DNA of 36,009 bases, taken from contig NZ_CALLVU010000015.1 in assembly GCF_938015485.1 (NCBI RefSeq), positions 1-36,009 of the forward strand, given 5' to 3'. How positions within the stretch are numbered: the first letter of the stretch is position 1; each line of letters opens with the position of its first letter. Shown piece by piece: positions 16,939-24,734 of the stretch. Source of the stretch: an uncultured Lachnoanaerobaculum sp. (GTDB lineage: Bacteria > Bacillota > Clostridia > Lachnospirales > Lachnospiraceae). A program made the position numbers and the translations under genes. The notes beneath the pieces were generated by a model that was given only the letters and a program-made list of their open reading frames with translations, was not told where the DNA came from and made no database searches.

Positions 16939-16986
16939 CTTACCGTATACATAAGGTAAGGTTGGAGTATCCATATCTCATGTATA
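16939..16986 (-). promoter_or_regulatory. Candidate autoregulatory pseudoknot in the rpsO leader
   Basis: Hairpin CTTACC/GGTAAG (16955-16960 with 16939-16944) just before the SD. Its 10-base loop holds ATGTATA, exactly complementary to TATACAT upstream (16980-16986). The two helices together make an H-type pseudoknot. E. coli S15 represses its mRNA through a pseudoknot, but the sequence here is unrelated. Confidence 0.45.
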
Positions 16987-17003
16987 GGCGTCACTGCCAC
17001 TCC

Positions 17004-17032
17004 ATAATACCAAAACCCTAAGGCAATGTCAA
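17004..17032 (-). promoter_or_regulatory. rpsO promoter
   Basis: TTGACA (17027-17032), 17 bases, TATTAT (17004-17009). Confidence 0.9.
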
Positions 17033-17064
17033 TGGAGAAAATCACGATATGGATGCCTGATATA

Positions 17065-17424
17065 TTACAGTTTATGTTCTCTAATGAATGCTCCTATGCA
17101 TTGTCCTATTACGCTTACTATAAAATATCCTACACAAAACATAAGTATACCGATACCGGTAAACAGCATATAAGCCAAACATAAAATAAATATTCTAAAT
17201 GAAAAGTACCAATAAAACCCGTTTCTTATTGCAAATATTATAGATAAAACAAGTAAAATAAGCGGTATAGCTGCTATTACAATATAAGCAAATAGAATTG
17301 CTCTGTCAAACGGGTCTTCTACCGGTACTATATAAACCAAAAACGGCAATATATAATATGATATCGCTATTACAATACTGTATTTATACTTCTCAATAAA
17401 TACCTTTTTCAAAATTTCTTCCAT
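17065..17424 (-). CDS. Small integral membrane protein of unknown function
   Basis: 119 residues from ATG 17424 (the longer frame uses GTG 17430 inside the SD GGGGTG). Four hydrophobic segments at roughly 13-33, 40-62, 70-88 and 90-110, with a basic C-terminal tail (FIREHKL). No domain recognised. An extended -10 (TG-A-TATAAT, 17477-17485) suggests it is transcribed alone. Confidence 0.75.
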   Translation of the reverse strand: MEEILKKVFIEKYKYSIVIAISYYILPFLVYIVPVEDPFDRAILFAYIVIAAIPLILLVLSIIFAIRNGFYWYFSFRIFILCLAYMLFTGIGILMFCVGYFIVSVIGQCIGAFIREHKL

Positions 17425-17505
17425 ACACACCCCACAAAATCATTTATTACTAAAATAAACCATATAATCTATAAAAATTATATCATAAAAACATAATCTT
17501 TACAT

Positions 17506-17537
17506 AAAAATAGCTGCTACACTTAGTGTAACAGCTA
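17506..17537 (-). terminator. Terminator of ddh
   Basis: Twelve-base arms 17511-17522 and 17526-17537 (one mismatch or wobble), loop of three, then TTTTTATG on the minus strand. Confidence 0.9.
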
Positions 17538-17550
17538 AACCATTGTTATA

Positions 17551-18534
17551 TTATAGCAGATGTGCTCTTATCTCATCGGCACTCATATCAAGCAGATAAG
17601 CAGGTGCCACATCAAATACCGTATGTGCTCCGATTTTTCCTTCATTATGCATACGATATGCGGCTCTTGCATATGCAATGATTACAGAAGCTGTGAACTC
17701 AGGGTTTGAATCAAGCTTTAAGCGATACTCGATAACATGATTGTTCTCATCCTCCCAGCCTGTCTTTCCGCTTCTGATAACAAATCCGCCGTGTGGAAGC
17801 TTTGAATGATTCTTCTTCATCTCCTCAGCTGTGATGAAATGAACTGTTGTATCATAGTCTGCAAAGTAGTTAGGCATTGTCTTTATCTCTTCTTCAATCT
17901 TTGCCTTGTCTGCACCCTCTGCAGCCACTACATAGCACTCTCTTGTATGCTTTTGTCTTGTAGTAAGTTCAGGATTCTTACCGCTTCTGACAGCTTCAAG
18001 AGCTGACTCTACAGGTACCGTGTACTGTCTTGCATCTACAACGCCTTCAATTCTTCTGATAGCATCTGAATGTCCCTGACTTACTCCCTTACCCCAGAAA
18101 GTATAGTCGGCACCGTTTGGAAGGATTGCATTTGCATATACTCTGTTAAGTGAGAACATACCCGGATCCCAGCCTACAGATATAAGACCGAAGTGACCGG
18201 TTGCCTTTGCAGCATCGTCAACCTTTGCAAAATGCTCCGGAATATTTGCATGAGTATCAAAGCTGTCAATAACATTGAAATACTTGGCATATTCAGGTGT
18301 CTGTACAGGTAAATCTGTCGCACTGCCGCCGCAAAGTACCAAAACATCTATATCATCCTGATAACTTAAAATATTTTCAACACTGTCCACCTTGGCATCG
18401 GATGTAAGAATCTTAACACTTGAAGGCTCTCTTCTTGTAAACACCGCTACCAACTTCATATCCTTTGCATGCTTTATAGCACACTCGATTCCTCTTCCAA
18501 GGTTTCCATATCCCAAAATACCTATTCTTATCAT
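17551..18534 (-). CDS. ddh: meso-Diaminopimelate dehydrogenase
   Basis: 327 residues, matching the family. N-terminal Rossmann motif GILGYGNLGRGIE, CGGSATDLP, and SVGWDPGMFSLNR with WGKGVSQGHSDAIRRIEGV in the substrate domain. It makes meso-DAP from tetrahydrodipicolinate with NADPH and ammonia in one step, feeding lysine and peptidoglycan synthesis. SD-like GGTGAG lies just before ATG. The 160-base leader has a terminator-like hairpin, so attenuation is possible. Confidence 0.97.
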   Translation of the reverse strand: MIRIGILGYGNLGRGIECAIKHAKDMKLVAVFTRREPSSVKILTSDAKVDSVENILSYQDDIDVLVLCGGSATDLPVQTPEYAKYFNVIDSFDTHANIPEHFAKVDDAAKATGHFGLISVGWDPGMFSLNRVYANAILPNGADYTFWGKGVSQGHSDAIRRIEGVVDARQYTVPVESALEAVRSGKNPELTTRQKHTRECYVVAAEGADKAKIEEEIKTMPNYFADYDTTVHFITAEEMKKNHSKLPHGGFVIRSGKTGWEDENNHVIEYRLKLDSNPEFTASVIIAYARAAYRMHNEGKIGAHTVFDVAPAYLLDMSADEIRAHLL

Positions 18535-18583
18535 TTTCTCACCGGCCCTAAACCAAATAAATCATTCGGGCAAATCCTTTCAT

Positions 18584-18656
18584 TTAATATCAACCAGAAT
18601 GCTTTGATATTAAAAAAGATAGAATGCCCCTAAGACTCGTCTTTGAGCATTCTATC
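18584..18656 (-). promoter_or_regulatory. ddh leader: intrinsic terminator followed by a second hairpin
   Basis: Hairpin 1: perfect 10-pair stem GATAGAATGC (18647-18656 with 18618-18627) then six U (18612-18617). Hairpin 2: perfect 10-pair stem 18604-18613 with 18584-18593, whose 5' arm uses the end of the U tract and whose loop repeats GCATTCT, the 3' arm of hairpin 1. Hairpin 1 also serves as the terminator of the rclA-like gene. Because the ddh promoter lies upstream of it, it may act as an attenuator. No lysine riboswitch or T-box consensus was found. Confidence 0.6.
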
Positions 18657-18704
18657 CAAGAAATAAATATCATTCATAGCAAACTGAGTTGTTAGCTGTG
18701 TAAT

Positions 18705-18732
18705 ATTATACAGGATTTTTTTTATATTGCAA
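18705..18732 (-). promoter_or_regulatory. ddh promoter
   Basis: TTGCAA (18727-18732), 16 bases, TATAAT (18705-18710). The start site would be near 18698, placing both leader hairpins in the transcript. Confidence 0.7.
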
Positions 18733-18755
18733 GTACAAATTTTAAAATATCTATA

Positions 18756-20096
18756 TTACATTGCAAACAAATCGTTTAAACTTTCAGACATTGTAGGATG
18801 TGTAAATATAAAGTTTGCAATATCCTTTGCTTTGATACCGTGATCCATCGCCAGTTTTATGAAATTAATCATCTCATACGACTCTTCACAGAAAAGCTCT
18901 GCACCCAAGATAGTGCCGTCCGCCTTAACCAAAGCCTTTAACAAACCGTCTGTTTTTCTTAAAACCTTAGCCTTTGGTATAGCATTGGCACTAAGGCTTA
19001 AAACCTTGTATTCAACTCCGGCAGCCTTTGCATCCTTTTCACTCATTCCGACTCTTGAGAACGGCGGATTGATAAATACAGAATATGAGAAAGCTCCTCT
19101 ATTCTCAGTAGTTCTCTTATCCTTTCCCATTATTTCATCCCATATGATTCTGCTGTCATCAAGTGAAATATATGTAAACTGAAGCTTACCGCAAACATCA
19201 CCTGCCGCCCAGATATTATCCGCACTTGTCTTTAAATGCTCATCGGTAACTACACCACCTCTGTCAGTGAGCTTAACCCCTGCATTTTCACATCCGAGAC
19301 CATCAGTATTCGGTCTACGACCTACAGCAAGTAAAATTGCATCGGAGTCTAAAGTCTTTGACTCTCCTAAAACCTCATAATATAATTTGCCCTCTTCGGC
19401 CTTAGTCACTTTCGCACCTGTAACTATCTCTACGTTCTTAGCTTCCAGTACTTCACGGATAGCCTTTGCAATATCCTCATCTTCTCTAGGTAAGAATACA
19501 TCACCGTCCTGAACTACAGTTACCTTACTTCCAAAATCCGCATACATAGAAGCAAACTCAAGCCCTATATAACCGCCACCTACAATAGTAAGTCTTTTAG
19601 GTAATTCTTCAAGATTCATAATAGACTCTGATGTATACACACCATTACTGTCAACTCCTTCAATCTTCGGTATTACAGTAACCGAACCTGTGTTAATAAT
19701 AAACTTATCAGCTTCAATCTCAACATTTCCGTCTTTGGTTGAAACAATGATATGGTGATCATCCTTAAATGACGCCGTTCCGTCAATAATATCCACACCT
19801 GCACTTGCTATCTTGTCATAGTTAGCCTTATTAAGAGCGGCTGTAAGTTTCTTCTTTTCAGGAACCGCCTCCTTATAGTACTGTGCTTTTTTATCAAACT
19901 CACTGTTCGGAGATTTTGACGCATCCGTTATAAGTCGCTTTGAAGGAATACAACCTACATTTATGCAGGTACCTCCATACATATTTTTATCTTTCTCAAT
20001 CAAAGCAACACTTTTACCTGCTTTACTGAACTTAGCCGCAAGTGTCTTTCCCGCCTTGCCGAAACCGATAACAACTATATCATAATCAGCTTTCAT
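18756..20096 (-). CDS. RclA-type FAD disulfide oxidoreductase (hypothiocyanite/reactive chlorine defence)
   Basis: 446 residues. FAD motif VIGFGKAGKTLAAKFSKAG, redox pair in MYGGTCINVGCIPSK, NAD(P)-binding GGGYIGLEFASMY, second FAD segment AAGDVCGKLQFTYISLDD, and C-terminal FTHPTMSESLNDLF. GKAGKTLA, QFTYISLDDSR and the C-terminus follow E. coli RclA closely, more than lipoamide dehydrogenase or MerA. RclA homologues reduce hypothiocyanous acid (and Cu(II)), which host peroxidases make in saliva and mucosa. A TATAAT -10 lies at 20129-20134. Single gene; no RclR-type regulator nearby. It is the last core-type gene before the mobile region. Confidence 0.92.
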   Translation of the reverse strand: MKADYDIVVIGFGKAGKTLAAKFSKAGKSVALIEKDKNMYGGTCINVGCIPSKRLITDASKSPNSEFDKKAQYYKEAVPEKKKLTAALNKANYDKIASAGVDIIDGTASFKDDHHIIVSTKDGNVEIEADKFIINTGSVTVIPKIEGVDSNGVYTSESIMNLEELPKRLTIVGGGYIGLEFASMYADFGSKVTVVQDGDVFLPREDEDIAKAIREVLEAKNVEIVTGAKVTKAEEGKLYYEVLGESKTLDSDAILLAVGRRPNTDGLGCENAGVKLTDRGGVVTDEHLKTSADNIWAAGDVCGKLQFTYISLDDSRIIWDEIMGKDKRTTENRGAFSYSVFINPPFSRVGMSEKDAKAAGVEYKVLSLSANAIPKAKVLRKTDGLLKALVKADGTILGAELFCEESYEMINFIKLAMDHGIKAKDIANFIFTHPTMSESLNDLFAM

Positions 20097-20134
20097 ACCT
20101 TAACTCCTTTTCATTATAATTTTAGACTATTATA

Positions 20135-20589
20135 CACCTAATTTTACACAATTGAAATACTTAAAATTAAATTACTATTCTTTGTTTTACTTTCTGAAGA
20201 TACATATTGATGAATATCTCATAGAAACCGCTATCGCCCCGATGGGCTTCATGGCGTGCAGTCGAAGGCTCGACCAAACAGGAATGTACCTGAAGAATGA
20301 GTATTCAGTTTTCAAGGGACATCCGGACTTTCGTCCTTACAAAGTAAGTTTAACAAGAATCCTCCGGTTTCGCGTTGGCCTCGTAGGCGCACTTTGGTTG
20401 TCCTTGCAGGACTACCTACGGTTCGTTTTGACTTTTCAGTGTTCTATACAGCCGGATTGGGGCAAATAAATACCCCGTTGGTTTCCCAACGAGGCATCAA
20501 AGATGATTCTATTCTGTTTTCTGTAAACTGGTACCCGTTTATCTCCTGGTGACCATTTGAGTCACGGCTAATGTATCAAAAAAGCAAAG
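20135..20589. other. Chromosome/mobile-element junction, no protein gene seen
   Basis: AT-rich host-like sequence gives way near 20,215 to more GC-rich sequence with several small hairpins on the minus strand: GGAC-GAAA-GTCC (20325-20336), CTTAC/GTAAG (20336-20348), and CGTAGG/CCTACG (20382-20387 with 20415-20420) enclosing GTCCT/AGGAC. It also carries CCTTGAAAACTGAATAC (minus, from 20317), a leader phrase common in Firmicute rRNA and mobile-element regions. It may be an element end or a non-coding RNA; neither can be proven. Confidence 0.5.
20473..20494 (-). terminator. Terminator-like hairpin after the TOPRIM-like gene
   Basis: Stem CCTCGTTGG/CCAACGGGG on the minus strand (20486-20494 with 20473-20481), followed by TATTTATTTG. 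About 95 bases after the frameshift-extended stop of the gene upstream. Confidence 0.55.
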
Positions 20590-21108
20590 CTCATCTCAGC
20601 AAATCAGACAAGCTGTATTCTTCTTTGGGGATATTTGCTGTTCTGCGATACCCTTTTATGGCTTTCACCAAGAGCTGTGGGTTACTGAAATACTGCTTCA
20701 CAAAATCATACGACTTCACATCATGCATCCGAAGATTTGTTTTACAAAATTCGCTTGGTTTTTTCCAGAACGCTTAAACTGATCATATGCTCCTTCCGCA
20801 TGAATAATCAGCATTTCAATTTCTGGAGCAGTAATGACATTTACCACGTCAATTTTCTGCTCATATGCTTTACTCAATCGAAATTCCTCTCTGCGAGAAT
20901 CCAAAATCCGTATCACAGAAATCTGCTCATCGAATCCTTTCCGTAAGTATCGCTCCTCGAATCGTTTAGCACTTCTGCAACGGATAACACGTTCTTCCAA
21001 CATTTCTTCTCTGTTGAAAATCAGAAGATCATTATCAACCAGTATGTCGATAATAGCTTCTTCGGCAGAGCCTTCACATATACACGCCTTGTATTTTGCT
21101 AATTTCAT
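20590..21108 (-). pseudogene. TOPRIM/RloB-like partner of an AAA ATPase, frameshifted
   Basis: The first frame encodes 130 residues and stops at 20716. Shifting to the -1 frame at GGA AAA AAC (20758-20764) continues as KKPSEFCKTNLRMHDVKSYD and on to SLSDLLR, ending with TGA at 20590; the sum is about 172 residues. N-terminal ICEGSAEEAIIDIL and later ILDSR resemble the acidic motifs of TOPRIM/RloB-type nucleases, though this is by eye. SD GGAGG; 12 bases after the ATPase fragment. The site A_AAA_AAC is a canonical slippery heptamer in the correct frame, so programmed frameshifting is possible, but a simple one-base loss is at least as likely given the damaged partner. Confidence 0.65.
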
Positions 21109-21120
21109 TCTGCCGCCTCC

Positions 21121-21711
21121 TTAATTGATCGAAGCAGCCAGGCTTTTCTTCAAGCGCATATACGCTTCATATGCTGGCGTTGTTCCCTCAAGGAAACCGC
21201 TCTGGTAGGCATCACTCTTTTTAATATCATTACGTTTCAATATATAGCTCAAATTTTCTGCTGTAATGCCATTACAGTTTCTTACAATACAAATTCCGTC
21301 ATTTCGGTCATATTCATCCAGCAGTTCCGGATAATGCGTAGTGAAAATAAGCGTTCCGCCATTTTTGTTCAGTCGGCTGTCCATAAAGAAGCGCACTAAG
21401 GTCGTTACAATTTCCTTGTTGAAATGATTCTCTATTTCATCTACCAGAAGATAACCACCTGAATGAAGAACTTCCTTTACCATCGAGAATGTAATAATGC
21501 CCTTAATCGTACCAGAGGACAGATACTGCTCAAGGTCTGCCGCATTATTCAGGATAATCTCTTCTTCATCCTTAAACTTCAAGTGGATAAATGTTTTTCC
21601 CTCTGTCTGCTCAAAGCACAATTTCTCAATGGTCGGATCGAGAAATGCAATTACCTCCAATGGAATATCTTCGGTAAATGGAAGCATATTCACATTCGTA
21701 TAGGAAAGCAT
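21121..21711 (-). pseudogene. C-terminal part of an AAA_15/OLD-like ATPase, 5' truncated
   Basis: 196 residues with Walker B LLVDEIENHFN (about 91-101), a switch His in FTTHYPELLDEY and NGITAENLSYILKRNDIKK, the C-terminal half of an ABC-type AAA ATPase. Walker A and the signature region are missing. The frame is open for only a few codons upstream of ATG 21711 (SKIRNSG) before other sequence begins near 21,735. With the downstream TOPRIM-like gene it is probably the remnant of a two-gene ATPase/nuclease defence module. Confidence 0.7.
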
Positions 21712-21936
21712 ACCTGAATTTCTGATTTTTGAAAAATTGGAAAACAGGCTCCTCTGGAAAACAATCGTTATTCAGAAGGGCCTGTTTGAGTTATCTGCTT
21801 TTGGGAAATTAGGGGGTCTATGGCGAGCGTTTTTGTGCTTTTGGAGGCATTTAACCGTAAAGGGGCTGCTGCACTTGGACTTTTTTCCTTGTGCAACAGC
21901 CCCTTCATACATTCATTATAGCTTTTATCATCCATT
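21712..21936. other. Gap with two hairpins after the fumarate reductase operon
   Basis: No gene seen. Hairpin A 21743-21756 with 21773-21786 (minus: AACAGGCCC...GGAGCCTGTT, then TTTTCCAATTTTT) is a probable terminator. Hairpin B has 15-base arms (21860-21874 with 21891-21905) beginning AAGGGGCTGTTGCAC on the minus strand, with a G-U pair only on that strand and no good U tract; it resembles IS terminal sequence and may be a scar. Confidence 0.55.
21735..21786 (-). terminator. Probable terminator of the fumarate reductase operon
   Basis: Fourteen-base arms 21743-21756 and 21773-21786 with mostly paired bases, followed on the minus strand by TTTTCCAATTTTTC. Confidence 0.6.
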
Positions 21937-22647
21937 TTATTTGCCCCAAACAGCCGCTGCATTCGACCTTACAAGCAGTTCTTCCACAGGCAGACCAATC
22001 GGACAAATATCATGACAAGATAACGACTTCCCGCATCCCTCAAAATATTTCTTCTTATATTCAGCAGAAATCTCATTCAAATGAGTGCTTTCCTGTTCTT
22101 CATTCAGAATCCGAAATGCGTTGACTGCAGCAACAGCGCCTGCAAAAGTCCCATTTGCAGAGAAGTTAGGACACACTTCAAGGCAGCAGCCACACATCAG
22201 ACAGCGTGCCGACTGGTATCTCGGTTCATGTGTCCACGAACTCATATAAGCTTCACTTTCAAGCCAAAGGTTCAGTTTTTTCAAATTTTCAAACAGATTT
22301 GACCGGTCAACGATCAAATCTCTTACAAGCGGAAATTTGCTTAAAGGTTCCAAGGTAATTGTAGAACCTTTTAACGTATGTAGAAATGTAGAGCATGCCA
22401 GCCTCGGACGTTCGTTAATCAGCATGGCGCAAGCCCCACATTTTCGCACCATACAGCTACATTCCCAGCTGATGGGAGTAACTATATTCCCTGAGTTATC
22501 TTTCAAAGGGGTTCTACTGTTCAATTCCTTTAGAACAGTAGCAACAGAGCTGTTTCTGCTTCCGTCAAACTCAAATTCCTGCCAATAACTGTCTGCTTTC
22601 TGACTCTCCTGCCGCCTGATTCTTATTTTATATACCAAGTGAATCAC
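21937..22647 (-). CDS. Fumarate reductase/succinate dehydrogenase iron-sulfur subunit
   Basis: 236 residues, normal for FrdB/SdhB. The [2Fe-2S] motif lies in WECSCMVRKCGACAMLI with the fourth Cys in RPRLACS. Two ferredoxin-type motifs follow: ARCLMCGCCLEVCPNF and CGKSLSCHDICPIGLP. It carries electrons between the cytochrome b quinone site and the flavin. Its ATG overlaps the flavoprotein stop as ATGA, so expression is coupled. Last gene of the operon. Confidence 0.95.
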   Translation of the reverse strand: MIHLVYKIRIRRQESQKADSYWQEFEFDGSRNSSVATVLKELNSRTPLKDNSGNIVTPISWECSCMVRKCGACAMLINERPRLACSTFLHTLKGSTITLEPLSKFPLVRDLIVDRSNLFENLKKLNLWLESEAYMSSWTHEPRYQSARCLMCGCCLEVCPNFSANGTFAGAVAAVNAFRILNEEQESTHLNEISAEYKKKYFEGCGKSLSCHDICPIGLPVEELLVRSNAAAVWGK

Positions 22648-24188
22648 CGCCTTTCTGGAACAGGTACAAAGGAAATCTGTATCTGCTTTCCATCAAATCT
22701 GGCTACCGTTGTTTTAAGGTAATCATCGTCATTGCTCTTCGGATAATCCTCCCGCCAGTGTGCACCACGGCTTTCTTTTCTTGCAAGAGCACTCTTTAGA
22801 ACTGCCATGCCAAGCAATGGAAGATTTCCTGTCAGCGCTTGTACCGTTTGAATCCCATTTAACAACGTATTCTCATTTCTGACAACGCCCATAGTCTCCT
22901 GCATCACTTTGTTTAATTGCTTTATTTCTGAAATTTGGGACGCTGGTGGAAAATCTATCTGTGTCGCACAAGATAGATCTACTACATCTGCCTGTTCGCA
23001 TGCTGATTTTGCCGCAACACGTCCTCCGTATAACGCTCCTAACAGAGAATTTCCACCAAGACGGTTGGCACCATGATATTGGGCACAGCATTCTCCGGCA
23101 GCGTAAAGATTCTGAATCGGCGTTCTGTGCTGCTCATCCACCAGAATGCCTCCCATAAAATAGTGAATTCCCGGTAAAACAGACACCGGTTCCTTTCGTA
23201 TATCTTTATGCAGATAGGTCATACAATCGTCTGCCAGACCAGATAGCTTATTTGAAATAATCTCGTCCGATATTTCCGTCATGTCAAGAAATACCTCTGA
23301 TTCATGGCTGACCTTCCATATCTCTCTGGCGGTAATATCTCGTGGCATCAGATTTCCAAGCTCCGGGTATTTTTCCTCCATGAAATACCATTGTTTTCCA
23401 TCTTTCATGGCAAACAACCTGCCACCTTCCCCTCTGGCCGCCTCGCTGATGAGCATGCGTTTTCCACCACATTTCACAGTTGTCGGATGATACTGGATCA
23501 TCTCGCCATTTGCCAGAGGAACACCAAGCCGGAACAATTCTGTGGTGACTTCTCCTGTATTGCTCAGCGAACCCGTTGTATTTCCAAACAATCCGTGCAT
23601 ACCACCGGTGGCAACAATAACCGCATCCCCCGGTAATTCCACAGTCTCCTGACTGTATTCATCCCTGATTACGCAGCCACAACAAATATTGTCACACAGA
23701 CGAAGTGTTAGGAAAGAATGATGGCTGAACCGTTCTACCATACCAGATGCTTCTTTCCTGCGAACAGCGTCTATCATAGCTGTCATGATCTGCTTCCCGG
23801 TATCGCTCTGCGCAAAAGCAGTCCTTTTCTTTTTCTGCCCGCCAAAATTCCGCAGATCCACATCATCATAGCCGCTCATGTTAAATTGAACTCCAAGTTT
23901 TAACAGCCAGTGCACCAGCTCCGGTGCTGCCTGTGTCATTCCCCAAACTGCATTTGGGTCTGCCAGACCGCAAGCCGCCTTTATTGTATCTGTGAAATGT
24001 TCTTCGGGACTGTCGTTTTCATCTTTTGTATTCAAAGCTGCGTTGATACCGCCCTCCGCCATAACAGACTGCGCCCGCTCTGATGGAAAGGAGGAAACCA
24101 GTTTTACATTGCATCCATTTTCCGCTGCCTGCAAAGCCGCTGAAAGTCCTGCCAGTCCAGCACCTATAATAATAATTGTCTTACTCAT
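22644..24188 (-). CDS. Fumarate reductase-type flavoprotein subunit (non-covalent FAD predicted)
   Basis: 514 residues from ATG 24188, chosen because GGGTGG lies 8 bases upstream and this ATG overlaps the cytochrome gene's stop as ATGA; the longer frame starts with GTG. FAD motif IIIIGAGLAGLSAALQAAE at the N-terminus. Fumarate/succinate site residues are intact: His234 (QYHPTT), Glu249 and Arg252 (EAARGEGG), Arg283 (MPRDITARE), His342 (GIHYFMGG), His372 and Arg376 (YHGANRLGGNSLL). Where FrdA/SdhA have RSHSV or RSHTV with the FAD-linking His, this has RAQSV, Gln40. In E. coli FrdA, loss of that His spares fumarate reduction but stops succinate oxidation, so a one-way reductase is predicted. 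Confidence 0.94.
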   Translation of the reverse strand: MSKTIIIIGAGLAGLSAALQAAENGCNVKLVSSFPSERAQSVMAEGGINAALNTKDENDSPEEHFTDTIKAACGLADPNAVWGMTQAAPELVHWLLKLGVQFNMSGYDDVDLRNFGGQKKKRTAFAQSDTGKQIMTAMIDAVRRKEASGMVERFSHHSFLTLRLCDNICCGCVIRDEYSQETVELPGDAVIVATGGMHGLFGNTTGSLSNTGEVTTELFRLGVPLANGEMIQYHPTTVKCGGKRMLISEAARGEGGRLFAMKDGKQWYFMEEKYPELGNLMPRDITAREIWKVSHESEVFLDMTEISDEIISNKLSGLADDCMTYLHKDIRKEPVSVLPGIHYFMGGILVDEQHRTPIQNLYAAGECCAQYHGANRLGGNSLLGALYGGRVAAKSACEQADVVDLSCATQIDFPPASQISEIKQLNKVMQETMGVVRNENTLLNGIQTVQALTGNLPLLGMAVLKSALARKESRGAHWREDYPKSNDDDYLKTTVARFDGKQIQISFVPVPERR

Positions 24189-24724
24189 AGATATTGCCAC
24201 CCAATATAATAGAAAATAACTGCGCCCGCTATAAACAGAAGGAGCACCGAAAGAATCAAATAAATATCACCCCTTCGTTCTTTATAACTGATGATTCCCA
24301 GCGATACGAGCAATGGGCGGATATTGATAAAAATATGAACAAAGATTGCCGCCACGAACAAAAGCTGAGTTACCATCTTTACCGTTGTAAAAGGGAACAA
24401 AATATATGTCCCATTCTGCACCTTTCCAAACAAGCCAATATGGAAGAACAGCAGGATCAGTATTGCCAGCCCACTGGCTCGTCTCGCCCAGAATATGGCG
24501 TTCTGTTTCAGATACATTTTTCCGGATTGCTTCGCTGTCTGTAAACTCTGAACTGTCAGGATGACACCAATCACCGTATGCACAACAAGAATACCAACAC
24601 CAATCCATGCAAGAAGTTTCCCTGCGCTACTTCCAACTCCGTTCAGCATAAAGCTGCCCATGATTCCATGAATCATAAAAATGAGAAGCATTAAAACAGA
24701 CAAAATCGTATTCCATTTTCTCAT
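24185..24724 (-). CDS. Five-helix cytochrome b membrane anchor (SdhC/FrdC-like, di-haem)
   Basis: 179 residues with five hydrophobic helices (about 5-26, 36-57, 82-102, 113-135, 154-175). His19, His49, His95 and His130 lie in helices 1 to 4, the layout of the di-haem B. subtilis SdhC and Wolinella FrdC. It should anchor the flavoprotein and iron-sulfur subunits and exchange electrons with menaquinone. It ends in an ATGA overlap with the flavoprotein gene and starts 10 bases after the gene before. Primary sequence is too diverged for a symbol. Confidence 0.85.
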   Translation of the reverse strand: MRKWNTILSVLMLLIFMIHGIMGSFMLNGVGSSAGKLLAWIGVGILVVHTVIGVILTVQSLQTAKQSGKMYLKQNAIFWARRASGLAILILLFFHIGLFGKVQNGTYILFPFTTVKMVTQLLFVAAIFVHIFINIRPLLVSLGIISYKERRGDIYLILSVLLLFIAGAVIFYYIGWQYL

Positions 24725-24734
24725 AAATTCCCGC

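Noticed and set aside
16964..17003. Three-way junction GGAGT...ACTCC in the rpsO leader, like the S15 site in 16S rRNA
   Set aside because: The outer 5' arm lies directly after the -10 (17004-17009), upstream of the expected start site, so it should not be in the RNA.
17551..18700. Lysine riboswitch upstream of ddh
   Set aside because: The leader is only about 160 bases and lacks the five-helix core and its conserved segments.
20380..20470. GTGCG on the minus strand as a possible group II intron 5' end
   Set aside because: No domain V, no reverse transcriptase and no intron-like length.
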